A stretch of 42,987 nt of DNA, from the NCBI GenBank assembly GCA_018715395.1, contig DVLQ01000045.1, positions 1 through 42,987 on the forward strand, in the 5' to 3' direction. Origin of the DNA: Candidatus Coprocola pullicola (lineage in GTDB: Bacteria; Bacillota; Clostridia; Lachnospirales; Anaerotignaceae). The notes under the pieces were generated by a model. That model saw nothing but the letters and a program-made list of their open reading frames with translations. It did not search any database and was not told the DNA's origin. Made by a program: the position numbers and the translations under genes. Of the stretch, positions 7,000 to 16,520 are shown one piece after another. How positions within the stretch are numbered: the first letter of the stretch is position 1; each line of letters starts with the position of its first letter.

Positions 7000-8232
7000 T
7001 TAATTCATAAAATCAATAAAAGAGTTAGATAGTAAGCTATTGCCCACTTTCAATGTTGCATTATAAGCATATTGTGACCACATAAGATTTGTAATGGCTT
7101 CTGCCGGGTCACAAAAATCAAGAGCACTGATTTGTTCATTTAATGTTTGAGTAGTTTTTGTTAATTGGTCATCTGTATTTTCTAAAAATGCAGCCTTTGT
7201 GCCTAGTGCAGCAAGACCATTATCAATCATATCATTTAAAGAAGATTTCATTTTGTTGGTAATTTTATCATATTTTTCGATATCTGCATCTGAAAGATTT
7301 TCTTTTCCTAAAAGGTCGGCTAATTCGCCTGCAAGAGCAACAATGTTGTTAGGCAAACCCTCTTCATCCACACCATAACCGAATATTTCTAAGCCATTTA
7401 CAGCCGTATCAAAAGCGCTAGTAGAAACAATTTCATTATTTTTTTCCTTCATACCAAAGCCAATATCACGATAACTGTGCTCATTAAAATAAGCATTATA
7501 CAATAGTTGATTTTTTACATTTTCATTATCTTTCATAAGAGTTTCTTTTTGTGAAGAAGATAATGAGGCTGAATTTTCTATAGCAGATTTTATTTTAGAA
7601 AAAGAAATACTGGTATCAGTTCCCATGATATCGTTTAAAGCTGTTGAAAGAGGTGGCGTAGTAGCCGGGTTATCTGATAAACCTAATGTGCCTGATAATG
7701 CTTGGCTAACCTCATCTCTTGTCATAGACGTAGGAGTATCTACAGGAAGTCCTCTATAAAGAATTGTACCATCTTCTGCTTTTGTAAAGGGCAAGTCCTT
7801 TGTACTAGCTCCTCCAAAAATAAAGTTTTCATTATATTTACCATTCATTTGTTGCAAAAAACTATCCTGTAAGTTGATGACTTCTTGTTGAAAGGATAAA
7901 CGTGATTCATAGCTGGAAGTTGGACCACTAAAACCTTGTAGTGTAACTTCAATAAATTGTCTTGCCATACTGGAACAGTTTAGAACATTTGATGTTACTT
8001 CTTCAAATTTAGCTCTTGCATCTTTTACATTTTCTTGGTGTACATTTGCTCTCCAAAAGTTACTGCGTAATTTAAAGGATTTCATTGCAGAAGAGGGGTC
8101 TTCTGCAATGGTATTAAAATTTCTATGTGTGGCAACAATATTTCTTTTGGCATCTAAATCGCCTAAAGCGTTGTTTAAATTTGTTGTATATCTGCGAATC
8201 ATTGCATTGGTAGTAACACGTCCGATTGCCAT
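7000..8232 (-). CDS. flgL: Flagellar hook-filament junction protein FlgL (HAP3)
   Basis: This 410-residue secreted structural protein connects the second junction ring to the filament. The N-terminus MAIGRVTTNAMIRRYTTNLNNAL and the C-terminus DPAEAITNLMWSQYAYNATLKVGNSLLSNSFIDFMN match the flagellin-like D0 coiled segments of FlgL. The NFIFGGASTKDLPFT motif is also typical of the family. It is somewhat longer than the usual 290-310 residues because of a central insert. AGGAGG precedes the start. It follows flgK by 21 bases and is presumably exported with FlgN as chaperone. Confidence 0.95.
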   Translation of the reverse strand: MAIGRVTTNAMIRRYTTNLNNALGDLDAKRNIVATHRNFNTIAEDPSSAMKSFKLRSNFWRANVHQENVKDARAKFEEVTSNVLNCSSMARQFIEVTLQGFSGPTSSYESRLSFQQEVINLQDSFLQQMNGKYNENFIFGGASTKDLPFTKAEDGTILYRGLPVDTPTSMTRDEVSQALSGTLGLSDNPATTPPLSTALNDIMGTDTSISFSKIKSAIENSASLSSSQKETLMKDNENVKNQLLYNAYFNEHSYRDIGFGMKEKNNEIVSTSAFDTAVNGLEIFGYGVDEEGLPNNIVALAGELADLLGKENLSDADIEKYDKITNKMKSSLNDMIDNGLAALGTKAAFLENTDDQLTKTTQTLNEQISALDFCDPAEAITNLMWSQYAYNATLKVGNSLLSNSFIDFMN

Positions 8233-8253
8233 AGCTTTTTCCTCCTATATAAT

Positions 8254-11200
8254 TTATCTGCCTACAAGCCCCATATTATTGATAACTGTTTCTAGTGCTT
8301 CGTCTAATGCTGTCATCAATCTGGCTGCGGCATTATAAGATTTTTGATATTGCAATATGCTGATACCTTCTTCATCCATGGAAACGCCTGAAACAGAATC
8401 TCTGCTATTTGCAATATCGTTTGCGACAGTGATATAATTTGTGGTCAATACAGTAGAAGAACGAATATCCAATCCAAGCTGATTGCTTACATTGTCAAAA
8501 AATTCTACAAATGTGCCGTTAAAAATCTTTTTCTGTGTGCCATCAGCTGTTGTAAATGTATAATCCAGTTTTTCGCTAAACTGAGAAATTAAGTGATTGA
8601 TATTATCATTATAGCCGGCTGTTTGAGATGGATCGTGGGTTTGTACTAGATTCGTAAAACCTTCTGCCCAGTCGGTTGTAATGGTAAAGTTTTCAGCTGT
8701 AATTTTATCATAGTCTATTTTAGGCACTTTTCCTTCTAAAGGCTCCCAATCGGGTTGTGGATCTGTTGGGTTGGCAGAGGTTTGGTCAAAATCTATTTTA
8801 TTGCCATTTTCATCCAAAAAGTCACCGGGTTGTATTGGCGTACCATTGTTGTCTGTACCAGTTTCTTTTACTTGTTTAAAACCAAGTGCCGCCATAGCCG
8901 CAGGGTCAAAGGCGGCGTCTGCAATATCTGTTGTAACATTGCCATTAGCATCGAGAAGTTCTCCATTTTCATTCCTTTTAAAAATATCATACAGTGGTTC
9001 TGCGCCATCAGCAAGAGGATTTCCGGCATAGTCAATGTAATTGCCATTAGCGTCTGTCATATATTTTGCAGGGACTTCTCCATTAGCGCCAAAAAGCGCA
9101 TTGGCATAAGATAATGGATTGCCATCGGCGTCTACCAATATATTACCATCAGCATCCATAATATTTGCAGAGTTAAACACTTTTGCAATTTGTCTTACCA
9201 TAGTGTCCAACATATTGATGTAATAGTCATAGCCACGATCATCAGAACTATTGAATTCTCCCGAGCGATTAAACATATCTAAGTCGGCTTTCAAACGACC
9301 ACTGTCTTCCTGCATATAGTGATACATATTTCTTTGATCGCCCGCGTCTACAATAGGATTGCCATCAATATCTGTTTTAATAACCGCTGTTCCGGTGGCC
9401 GGGTCAATGTCGTATTGATAAGGGGTACCGTCAATGTTAGCGATTTGTTCTGTATATTCCACACCTCTGATATCTGTAATGGTAACTTCTCCACCATTTA
9501 CTTGTATCATATTACAACCGGTTACTTTTCCTGTAGCAGGATCTGTTGTTTCTCCTGGCAATGGTTTTCCCAGCAATTCTCCGTCAAAAAGGCGGATACC
9601 TTCACCATCTCTTGCAGAAGTGCCTGTTAATGTAATAGTAGGTAGTGAAATAAAATAATTTGTGCCGTCTACAGGAATTGTGTTATATTCCACAGTAATA
9701 TTAGCATAGTTAGATAAACCGTCTACCACAACCCCGTTAGAATCGGTGCCGCCATCAATATAAACCCTTAAGTCGTTGATAGCGTTAGAATAAGCTGTTT
9801 TTGCTGTTTCCAAATTTTGTTGTGCCTGTTCTAAATTTTGTTTTGCTGTAAACAAATCACCTGTCTGTGCAGGAGTTTGATAAGTTGGAGGCTGTGTTGT
9901 ATCGTCTGTAATAGGTCCATAAATTTTAATCAGTTTGTTATAAATACCATCGCCATTTGGGTCTAAGGCATTTAATTCACCTAGGTTAGCCGGCTTTGTA
10001 TCCTGTCCATACAGTTTTTGATTATAAATTTTTTGTACATTTTCTTTTTTTGCCAATTCTTCTCGTAATGCACTAACATCTGCAGTAGGATCTTCGGTTA
10101 ATATTTCATTAATTCGTGTATTTAAATCATCAATAGCGTTTTGATTGCTGTTTGCAAGTTTTAAAGTGTCTCTTAGTTCGCTATGAAGTGTATTTCCTCT
10201 TGAATTAAGGCTATTAATTTTAGCGAGGTAGCTACTGATTTCTTGATTATATTTAGTAATTTCTTTCATTTGATTTTGTACTTCTATACTAAGATTTTTA
10301 ATAGAAACGATCAAATTATTGATGGCGTCTGCTTCAGCTTGTGTAAAAGTACCAACTACGCCGTTAGCAGGTTTTAAGGCACTTCCGATGTCAGCAATGG
10401 GATTGCCGTTTATGTCAGTCATAGTCAGCTGAGAACAGTCATCATTAACAGAAAAGCTCACAGCTTTGTCATTGTCCACCAAAGTATATTTATAAGGATT
10501 GCCGTTTCCGTCTGTACCAATGAGTTTTACAGTACATTCTTCTACAGTGTTACTGGAAAGTCCTATATTTTTTTCTTCATAAGTTACTTCTATTTTTACA
10601 TAGCCTGACAATTCATCTAAAAGATTGTTTCTTTGGTCTCGTAATTCCAAAGCCGGATTGCCCATAATTTCATTTTCTCTTATGCTTTTGTTTAAATCTG
10701 AAATTTGTTTTAAAAGTTCATTTACAGCAGGAACGGTTTGTTCTTTAAATTCTTTCATGTTATCCTCTTTTGCCTGCTGTATTCTGTTAGAATAGTTATT
10801 AAAATATTGTGTTAATAACTGCATTTCTGTTTTTACCATATTTTGAAATTCATTATTGGCAGCTTGAGGATTAAATTCGTTTAATGCTTCTAAAACAGCC
10901 TCTAATTGATTGTGAATACTGCCGGTTTTATTTACTTCATCTAAGACGCTTTGCAACTCGTTCAAGCAGCCTAATGTTTCATCAAAATATCCTACGCTTG
11001 TCATTTCTGTACGAAAGCGTAAATCTAAATAAGGGTCGCGCACTTGTTCAATTTTATTTACAACAACACCGTTTCCAATAAAGGTATCATTTACATTACC
11101 CCATTGTCTTGGACCGGTAGTGCCGTTAAAACTAGCCAAGTCTACACGTTGTCTTGTATATCCTTGTACGTTAATATTTGAAATATTTTGTCCGATTACA

Positions 11201-11271
11201 TTCAAAGCAGACTGGCTGGCAGACATTCCCAGTTTTGCTGTAGTAAATCCGGCAAAAGAAGAACGTATCAT
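8254..11271 (-). CDS. flgK: Flagellar hook-associated protein FlgK (HAP1), unusually long
   Basis: At 1005 residues this is well above the usual 480-650. The N-terminal D0/D1 region is canonical (SSFAGFTTAKLGMSASQSALNVIGQNISNINVQGYTRQR), as is the C-terminal end (SGVSMDEEGISILQYQKSYNAAARLMTALDEALETVINNMG). The extra length lies in the middle and holds about eight D-x-N/D-G-N segments, such as DINGNPIADIG, DIDGNPIVDAG, DADGNPLSYA, DANGNYIDYAGNP and DENGNKIDF. These resemble calcium-binding loops or surface repeats. I chose ATG 11271 because GGAGG lies eight bases upstream; the ATG five codons earlier overlaps that site. It forms the first junction ring between hook and filament. The insert is probably exposed on the outer face. 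Confidence 0.93.
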   Translation of the reverse strand: MIRSSFAGFTTAKLGMSASQSALNVIGQNISNINVQGYTRQRVDLASFNGTTGPRQWGNVNDTFIGNGVVVNKIEQVRDPYLDLRFRTEMTSVGYFDETLGCLNELQSVLDEVNKTGSIHNQLEAVLEALNEFNPQAANNEFQNMVKTEMQLLTQYFNNYSNRIQQAKEDNMKEFKEQTVPAVNELLKQISDLNKSIRENEIMGNPALELRDQRNNLLDELSGYVKIEVTYEEKNIGLSSNTVEECTVKLIGTDGNGNPYKYTLVDNDKAVSFSVNDDCSQLTMTDINGNPIADIGSALKPANGVVGTFTQAEADAINNLIVSIKNLSIEVQNQMKEITKYNQEISSYLAKINSLNSRGNTLHSELRDTLKLANSNQNAIDDLNTRINEILTEDPTADVSALREELAKKENVQKIYNQKLYGQDTKPANLGELNALDPNGDGIYNKLIKIYGPITDDTTQPPTYQTPAQTGDLFTAKQNLEQAQQNLETAKTAYSNAINDLRVYIDGGTDSNGVVVDGLSNYANITVEYNTIPVDGTNYFISLPTITLTGTSARDGEGIRLFDGELLGKPLPGETTDPATGKVTGCNMIQVNGGEVTITDIRGVEYTEQIANIDGTPYQYDIDPATGTAVIKTDIDGNPIVDAGDQRNMYHYMQEDSGRLKADLDMFNRSGEFNSSDDRGYDYYINMLDTMVRQIAKVFNSANIMDADGNILVDADGNPLSYANALFGANGEVPAKYMTDANGNYIDYAGNPLADGAEPLYDIFKRNENGELLDANGNVTTDIADAAFDPAAMAALGFKQVKETGTDNNGTPIQPGDFLDENGNKIDFDQTSANPTDPQPDWEPLEGKVPKIDYDKITAENFTITTDWAEGFTNLVQTHDPSQTAGYNDNINHLISQFSEKLDYTFTTADGTQKKIFNGTFVEFFDNVSNQLGLDIRSSTVLTTNYITVANDIANSRDSVSGVSMDEEGISILQYQKSYNAAARLMTALDEALETVINNMGLVGR

Positions 11272-11295
11272 ATCTATTACCTCCATTTATATCTG

Positions 11296-11784
11296 TTATA
11301 TTCTTTTGTTTGTAAGCGTTATTTTTGTATCAACATGATGAAACTGCCCGTCAGAAGAGTAGGTATCACCCATTCCAAGGGCAGAGGAGTGTTTTAAGTA
11401 TTCTAATGTTTTATCAATACTATGAAGATTTATTTCAACAAGATGTTTTACATTGTTATGAATTTGTTGATAAAAATCCATTGTTTCTTTTAATGTGGCA
11501 AACAATTCTTCCAATTCTTCTTTGTATTTTTTATCTTCAACCATAGAAATAATTTCTGAAAATTTCTTTTTTTCAAACCCCAAATCTTTTTGTATGGCTT
11601 CTCTTTTTTTGTCTAATCCACGAAATTGTAACAGGTAAGCCTGTTCTTCTTTCATACATTCGTTGAGAGAATCGATATTTTTTTCTGTGACAGCTTCTAG
11701 TTTTGTTTGTTCAATATCGGTTAAATCATCAAAAAGCAAAATGAGTTTTTCCGCTAAATCTAAAAAATCATCAAGTGTATACAT
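11296..11784 (-). CDS. flgN: Flagellar export chaperone FlgN
   Basis: This 162-residue, mostly helical acidic protein sits between flgM and flgK, as flgN (yvyG) does in Bacillus and Clostridia. The N-terminal half forms amphipathic helices (LDLAEKLILLFDDLTDIEQTKLEAV) and the C-terminal part a further helix with a flexible tail, the FlgN layout. FlgN binds the C-termini of FlgK and FlgL and brings them to the export gate in the cytoplasm. A GGAAGGAG site precedes the ATG. Confidence 0.88.
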   Translation of the reverse strand: MYTLDDFLDLAEKLILLFDDLTDIEQTKLEAVTEKNIDSLNECMKEEQAYLLQFRGLDKKREAIQKDLGFEKKKFSEIISMVEDKKYKEELEELFATLKETMDFYQQIHNNVKHLVEINLHSIDKTLEYLKHSSALGMGDTYSSDGQFHHVDTKITLTNKRI

Positions 11785-11805
11785 AATAGCTCCTTCCTGA
11801 TGTTT

Positions 11806-12096
11806 TTAAAATAATATTTTTTTGACAATCGCGTCTAAATCAATTTGATATGTGCCTTCGGCTACTTTTTTTTGTAAATATTCTAATTGTTCCGGGGAAG
11901 CGGATTTTCGTACTTCATTAGAGAGTTTATTTGTAATATCACTGATAAATTTATCATTGGAATCAGAAGAAGAATGCAATACGATTTTATCAAAGTTTTT
12001 GTCAATTTTTCTCTGGTTTTTTTCAGCAATTTGTAATTTAGCATTTTCTTTTTGCGTTGTATAACAAGAATAAATATTATTAGCTCCTATTTTCAT
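11806..12096 (-). CDS. flgM: Anti-sigma-28 factor FlgM
   Basis: This 96-residue protein has a disordered, Lys/Asn-rich N-terminal half. The C-terminal half (residues about 45-96) carries the FlgM signature SNEVRKSASPEQLEYLQKKVAEGTYQIDLDAIVKKIL. FlgM binds sigma-28 in the cytoplasm and is secreted once the hook is complete, releasing late gene expression. It is first in the flgM-flgN-flgK-flgL unit and is itself preceded by a sigma-28-type promoter, so the circuit would be autoregulated. Confidence 0.92.
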   Translation of the reverse strand: MKIGANNIYSCYTTQKENAKLQIAEKNQRKIDKNFDKIVLHSSSDSNDKFISDITNKLSNEVRKSASPEQLEYLQKKVAEGTYQIDLDAIVKKILF

Positions 12097-12178
12097 AAAA
12101 TCACCTCAATTCACCCTTTTGAAAGTATCAATCTATATTATTTTGGGAGATTTTTTAAAATAAATTTTCTTATTATAT

Positions 12179-12205
12179 ATATCGGCAAAAGACAGTAAAT
12201 CATAA
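12179..12205 (-). promoter_or_regulatory. Sigma-28-type promoter of the flgM operon
   Basis: On the minus strand, TTAT (12205-12202), a 15-base spacer, then GCCGATAT (12186-12179). The -10 is a full match to the sigma-28 consensus and the -35 matches only in part. The same TTAT-N15 arrangement occurs before cheA. The leader to the flgM ATG would be about 75 nt. Confidence 0.75.
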
Positions 12206-12246
12206 TACCAAACAATATCTTCTTTATGTATTTTTAGTAAAAAGAA

Positions 12247-12294
12247 AAAACTGTATTTCATTTTATAATAGTGTTATAAATGAAATACAGTTTT
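12247..12294 (-). terminator. Terminator of the FtsA-like gene
   Basis: An almost perfect inverted repeat of about 20 pairs (AAAACTGTATTTCATTT and its complement) lies immediately after the minus-strand stop at 12302. On that strand it is followed by a T-rich run. It isolates the flgM operon from the upstream gene. Confidence 0.85.
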
Positions 12295-12301
12295 GATATT
12301 A

Positions 12302-14464
12302 TTATTCTGGGTTTTCCCATCCAATTTCAATAGAATCTCCAGGTGAAACAATGGAAGTATAAGAGGTGTCTTCTCCATTTAATTTTAATATAATATTTCC
12401 CTGAGGTTTTTCTAAATCAATGTCAACATAGTTTAACATATCATAAAAAAGTAATTTTTTTTGGTTTTGTAAAGGAATTGTTTTCCATGCTCCATTAATA
12501 CAAACAAGTATGCTGTTAGGGTCATCTGAAAAATTCATTTCTTCCGAGTTTTGCTGTAGTGTTTCTTCTTTAGATTCTGGTGCAATATTATTTTCTTCTA
12601 AAATAACAGATGATTGCAAATTTTCTGTTTCCAAAGGCGTTTCTGGGATTTCTGTGACAAAAGAAATATGATCTCCGGCGGAAATTAGTGTTGTTTGATC
12701 AGCAGGTACGCCATTAATGGTCATAATCATGTCTTTGGGATCAAATGTACTTTCCATATAAGATAATAAATCTTCTAGTGTAATCACAGATTCTGTGGTT
12801 AATCTATCCATGGGTTTAATGACATAATCATCTGCAAGCGGTTCATTGTTTTTGTAAAATATGACAGGAACTTCTGCCAGTACTTCATCTATAATCACTG
12901 GAAAACGAAACGCTTCTTCTTTTTTTAAATCTCCAATACAAATAATGGGTTGCTTTCCAGCAACTGCCTCTTTTGCTATAATAACATCTCCTTGTTTGAT
13001 TTTTGTATCAATAGAAGCTAATTCTCCATTTACAAAGAGTTCCCCTGGAATAGCGTTTTCTCCTTTTTTTGTATAACGTTTGCCATCAATGTAGTAATTG
13101 ATAGAACGAGAAGAAAGCCCTATTAAGTTTTGAGGCTTGATGGAAGAGAGCAAAAGAGCGTCTAATACTCTAGATTCTCTATAGTTTAAAAGCATCTGTT
13201 TTTTTCCGTTTATTGTAATAGAAAAAAAGTCGCACCCTTTATAAATAGAAGACATGGCTCCAATGCCAAGAGGAGTAATAAATTCTGGACTTTGCAGTTT
13301 TTTGTCATAAACCATTACATTTTTAAAGGTTTGCCCTCCTGATATTGCAATGTTTTCAATAGGCATTTTTAACTCTGAGGCAAGAGCTTGACAAAGTCCC
13401 GGAATTTGACAACCTCCTCCGGCTAAAAATACAGCAATAGGGGCTGTTTCATTTGCTTTTAAAATTCCATTGGCAATGGATTGGCTGAGTGTTTTGATAG
13501 CAGGTTTTAAGCTTTTTAAAAGCTTTGATTTTGTTTCTTTTCTAGGGTTTCCTAAAATATCTTTATAGCTAACTTGTGAACCGTCGCTGTTGAGGGATAA
13601 TTTAATTTTTTCTGCATTTTCAAAATTACAAAGACATTTTTGCATAATTGCTTCTGTAATTTCATCTCCTGCTATTGTTACCATATCATAGGCAATGATA
13701 CTGCCATCTTTTGAAATTGCAATATCGCTTGTTCCTGCCCCGATGTCTACTAAAGCAATATTTAACAAACGGATATCTTCAGGCACAACAACGGTAATTG
13801 CCGCAATAGGTTCTAACGTAAGATTTTCTACGGTTAATTGATTTGCCGTCATAACAGCATAAAGATTTTGAACTACATTTTGAGGCAAAAAAGCCGCAAT
13901 TAATTCAATGGTAACTTCTTTTCCCTTATGTCCGATAATAGTACTGCTTTGATAGTCGTCTAATTTATATTTTGTAATACTATAACCTACGCAATAAAAT
14001 GTTGTTTTATTTTCGGGTTGTTGTGCCAAATCTTGGTCAAATTCTGATTGCGCAATGCCAAGGGCGCAATATTCCATAGCATTTAGCTGTGTTTGTGTAA
14101 TTTCTTCTGTAGGGTCTAATTCCTGTGTATGAGATATCTTTTTTGTAATCAAAGCACGTCCGGCTGCAGCAATGCAGACTTTTGTTAATTTAATTTTATT
14201 ACGCTTTTCCAATGCGGTTTTTACTTGCTTTACAACATCTGCTACCAGAGTAATGTTTTCAATTTGTCCATCCCGCATAGCACGTTCTTGATGAAAGCTT
14301 TGTTCATAGTCTACTACATGAAAGATATTGCCATCATGAACGCCTATCATACCAACAACACTGCGTGTACCAATATCTAGAGCAAATATAGCATTAGATT
14401 GCGTGAGGGCAATAGAGGGCTTTTTAATTGCTTCTGATGTTACTTCTGTTTTTTTCGCTCTCAA
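12302..14464 (-). CDS. FtsA-like actin-fold ATPase with C-terminal beta-grasp-like repeats
   Basis: This 720-residue protein has an N-terminal actin-fold ATPase domain of the FtsA/PilM type (about residues 25-400). Phosphate-1 is FALDIGTRSVVGMIGV, phosphate-2 is VDIGAGTSDIAIS and the adenosine motif is FLAGGGCQIPGL. An SHS2-like insert is included. The C-terminal 300 residues are not FtsA-like and hold three segments of the pattern NG...I..GD.I (NGELASIDTKIKQGDVI, NGVPADQTTLISAGDHI, NGEDTSYTSIVSPGDSI). These recall ThiS/TGS beta-grasp domains. The start is a TTG eight bases after AAAGGAG; no better ATG exists. It sits between chemotaxis and late flagellar genes with its own terminator. It is too long for the division protein FtsA; its role is unknown. 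Confidence 0.7.
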   Translation of the reverse strand: MRAKKTEVTSEAIKKPSIALTQSNAIFALDIGTRSVVGMIGVHDGNIFHVVDYEQSFHQERAMRDGQIENITLVADVVKQVKTALEKRNKIKLTKVCIAAAGRALITKKISHTQELDPTEEITQTQLNAMEYCALGIAQSEFDQDLAQQPENKTTFYCVGYSITKYKLDDYQSSTIIGHKGKEVTIELIAAFLPQNVVQNLYAVMTANQLTVENLTLEPIAAITVVVPEDIRLLNIALVDIGAGTSDIAISKDGSIIAYDMVTIAGDEITEAIMQKCLCNFENAEKIKLSLNSDGSQVSYKDILGNPRKETKSKLLKSLKPAIKTLSQSIANGILKANETAPIAVFLAGGGCQIPGLCQALASELKMPIENIAISGGQTFKNVMVYDKKLQSPEFITPLGIGAMSSIYKGCDFFSITINGKKQMLLNYRESRVLDALLLSSIKPQNLIGLSSRSINYYIDGKRYTKKGENAIPGELFVNGELASIDTKIKQGDVIIAKEAVAGKQPIICIGDLKKEEAFRFPVIIDEVLAEVPVIFYKNNEPLADDYVIKPMDRLTTESVITLEDLLSYMESTFDPKDMIMTINGVPADQTTLISAGDHISFVTEIPETPLETENLQSSVILEENNIAPESKEETLQQNSEEMNFSDDPNSILVCINGAWKTIPLQNQKKLLFYDMLNYVDIDLEKPQGNIILKLNGEDTSYTSIVSPGDSIEIGWENPE

Positions 14465-14498
14465 AACAATGTCTCCTTTCAAAAGCAGTATATAGTAC

Positions 14499-14529
14499 AA
14501 AGCCGTTCTTTTTTAAGAACGGCTTTTTT
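14499..14529. terminator. Hairpin between cheB and the FtsA-like gene
   Basis: AAAGCCGTTCTT pairs perfectly with AAGAACGGCTTT around TTTT (14499-14526). The T-run is longer on the plus strand (six) than on the minus strand (three). It lies 45 bases after the cheB stop and most likely ends the chemotaxis operon. Confidence 0.7.
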
Positions 14530-14571
14530 GATAAATATACAACAAAGTACACTTTTACAATTTTTATTATA

Positions 14572-15618
14572 TTATAGTTTTGCCAAATGTCGGCGTAATA
14601 CACCTGCAATATTTTCACAGGAAGCCTGTACTTCCACAGCTCCGATATTGTGAGCAACCATAGGCATACCGTATACAACGCAGGAATCTCTATCTTGTCC
14701 TATTGTAAAAGCACCGTTTTTTTTCATTTTTAACAAACCGTCAGCTCCATCTCGTCCCATACCTGTCATGATAATGCCAATGGCATTTTGTCGTACTGTT
14801 TCTGCAACAGAAGTAAATAATACATCTACAGATGGTCTGTGTCCACTGACTTTTTCACCTGGAAGACAGCTTACTGCATAGCCGTTGCCTTGACGCACCA
14901 CCTTTGTTTGAAGCTCTCCACCGGGAGCAATCAATACTTGCCCTCTTACAATAGCATCGCCGGATTTTGCTTCTTTAACACGCATACGACACAAACGATC
15001 TAAACGTTCTGCATACATTTTGGTGAATCCTTCAGGCATATGTTGTACAACAACAATGCCGGGCGTATCTGCTGGCAAGTCTTTTAAAACAGTCAATGTT
15101 GCTTCTGTGCCTCCTGTAGAGGCTCCAATGGCAATGACTGTAGAGTTTAGCTTTGCAGAAGAGATAGCTAAAGGTGCTCCGGAAGGCTTTGACATTTCTT
15201 TGTGTTCTGTATGACGATGCACAATTGCTTTAGAAGCAATTCTGATTTTTCCTGTTAGATCTTTAAAAAAGGCGTCTACTGTATTTTGTTTTGACATATC
15301 CGGTTTTCGAACAAAGTCTACCGCGCCGGCAGAAAGCGCCTCAAATACATTGATGTTTAAAGAAGAAACTACAACCACAGGAACAGGGTGTTGTGGAATT
15401 AACTGTTTTAAAAAGTCGATTCCATTTAAACGAGGCATTTCTACATCTAATGTTACAACATCTGGACGAAGCTTTGGGATTTTTGCTTTTGCATCAAAAG
15501 CATCAACTGCATATCCTACAACTTCAATATCATTATTTTTTTGCAAGCTGTCAATAAGAACTTTACGAAAAAGCAAAGAATCATCAACAACAAGTACTTT
15601 AATCTTTTTTTCTAACAT
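14572..15618 (-). CDS. cheB: Chemotaxis protein-glutamate methylesterase CheB
   Basis: This 348-residue protein removes methyl groups from chemoreceptors and deamidates glutamines. It has an N-terminal receiver domain with acidic pair Asp12-Asp13, phosphoacceptor Asp58 (VVTLDVEMP) and a conserved Lys in FVRKPD. After a linker comes the esterase domain with the catalytic Ser in GASTGGTEA, His in VQHMPEGFT and Asp in MTGMGRDGADG. Length is normal. It is last in the operon cheA-cheW-cheR-cheB, paired with its opposing enzyme CheR. Confidence 0.96.
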   Translation of the reverse strand: MLEKKIKVLVVDDSLLFRKVLIDSLQKNNDIEVVGYAVDAFDAKAKIPKLRPDVVTLDVEMPRLNGIDFLKQLIPQHPVPVVVVSSLNINVFEALSAGAVDFVRKPDMSKQNTVDAFFKDLTGKIRIASKAIVHRHTEHKEMSKPSGAPLAISSAKLNSTVIAIGASTGGTEATLTVLKDLPADTPGIVVVQHMPEGFTKMYAERLDRLCRMRVKEAKSGDAIVRGQVLIAPGGELQTKVVRQGNGYAVSCLPGEKVSGHRPSVDVLFTSVAETVRQNAIGIIMTGMGRDGADGLLKMKKNGAFTIGQDRDSCVVYGMPMVAHNIGAVEVQASCENIAGVLRRHLAKL

Positions 15619-15665
15619 AAAATAAACACCATATCCTTTCAGATGGCAGAAACAAATTCTATTTT

Positions 15666-16475
15666 TTAAGTTTTTTGATATGTAGCAGGCATAATATATT
15701 TATATGCTAATTTATCTTTATTTAATGATTCAGAATGACCAATAAGCAAATATCCTCCAGGATTTGTTGCATGATAAAAGCGTTCTACCAAAGCGTCTTT
15801 TGTAGCTTGGTCAAAATAAATCATAACATTTCTACAAAAAATAACGTCAAATTTAATTTTAAACTGAATAGGACTCATCAGATTAAACGTTCTAAAAATA
15901 ACATTAGATTTAATTTGAGGAGCTACCATATATTGCCCGTCTGGTGTTTTTCTAAAATATTCCGTTTTCCATTTATTAGGCACATTTTCTAAAGCAGATG
16001 GATCATATGTAGCATTTTGTGCATGTGATAAAACTCTTTGTGAAATATCTGTTGCTAAAACTCGCGTATCCCAAGCAGCAGCCTGTGCTCCGAAATAGTC
16101 TTTTAAAACCATAGAAATGGTATAAGGTTCTTCTCCGGAAGAACAACCTGCACTCCAAATACTTAGTACTTTATTTTTTTTCTGCTGAACAAGACGAGGC
16201 AGTATTGTATTTTTTAAAAAATCAAAATGGCTGGACTCTCTTAAAAAATAAGTATAATTTGTGGTCAATTTATTCAGCATCATATCAACAGCACTTTTGT
16301 CTGACGTTTTGATAATATGGTCTATATATGCAGAAAAACTAGCAAATCCCGCTGCTACAATGGTATTAGAAAGACGGCTTGTAATGAGCTGTCTTTTTTT
16401 TGATAAATCAATACCATAATTTTTTTGCACATATGAAACAAGTCTTAAAAAATCATTGTCTGTAATCGTAAGCAT
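15666..16475 (-). CDS. cheR: Chemotaxis protein methyltransferase CheR
   Basis: This 269-residue S-adenosylmethionine-dependent enzyme methylates glutamates on chemoreceptors. The N-terminal helical domain (residues 1-80) precedes the methyltransferase fold. Motif I is IWSAGCSSGEEPYTIS, followed by VLATDISQRVLSHAQ and FDVIFCRNVMIYFD. No C-terminal TPR region is present, so it is the basic type. I chose ATG 16475, which follows AGGAG by seven bases; the TTG two codons upstream overlaps that site. Confidence 0.96.
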   Translation of the reverse strand: MLTITDNDFLRLVSYVQKNYGIDLSKKRQLITSRLSNTIVAAGFASFSAYIDHIIKTSDKSAVDMMLNKLTTNYTYFLRESSHFDFLKNTILPRLVQQKKNKVLSIWSAGCSSGEEPYTISMVLKDYFGAQAAAWDTRVLATDISQRVLSHAQNATYDPSALENVPNKWKTEYFRKTPDGQYMVAPQIKSNVIFRTFNLMSPIQFKIKFDVIFCRNVMIYFDQATKDALVERFYHATNPGGYLLIGHSESLNKDKLAYKYIMPATYQKT

Positions 16476-16520
16476 AGTCAATCTCCTATTTTTGCATAGT
16501 GCTATAGTCGTTTTAAACTA

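Noticed and set aside
14424-14678. 84-codon minus-strand frame between cheB and the FtsA-like gene
   Set aside because: It overlaps both genes and the terminator hairpin and has no ribosome-binding site.
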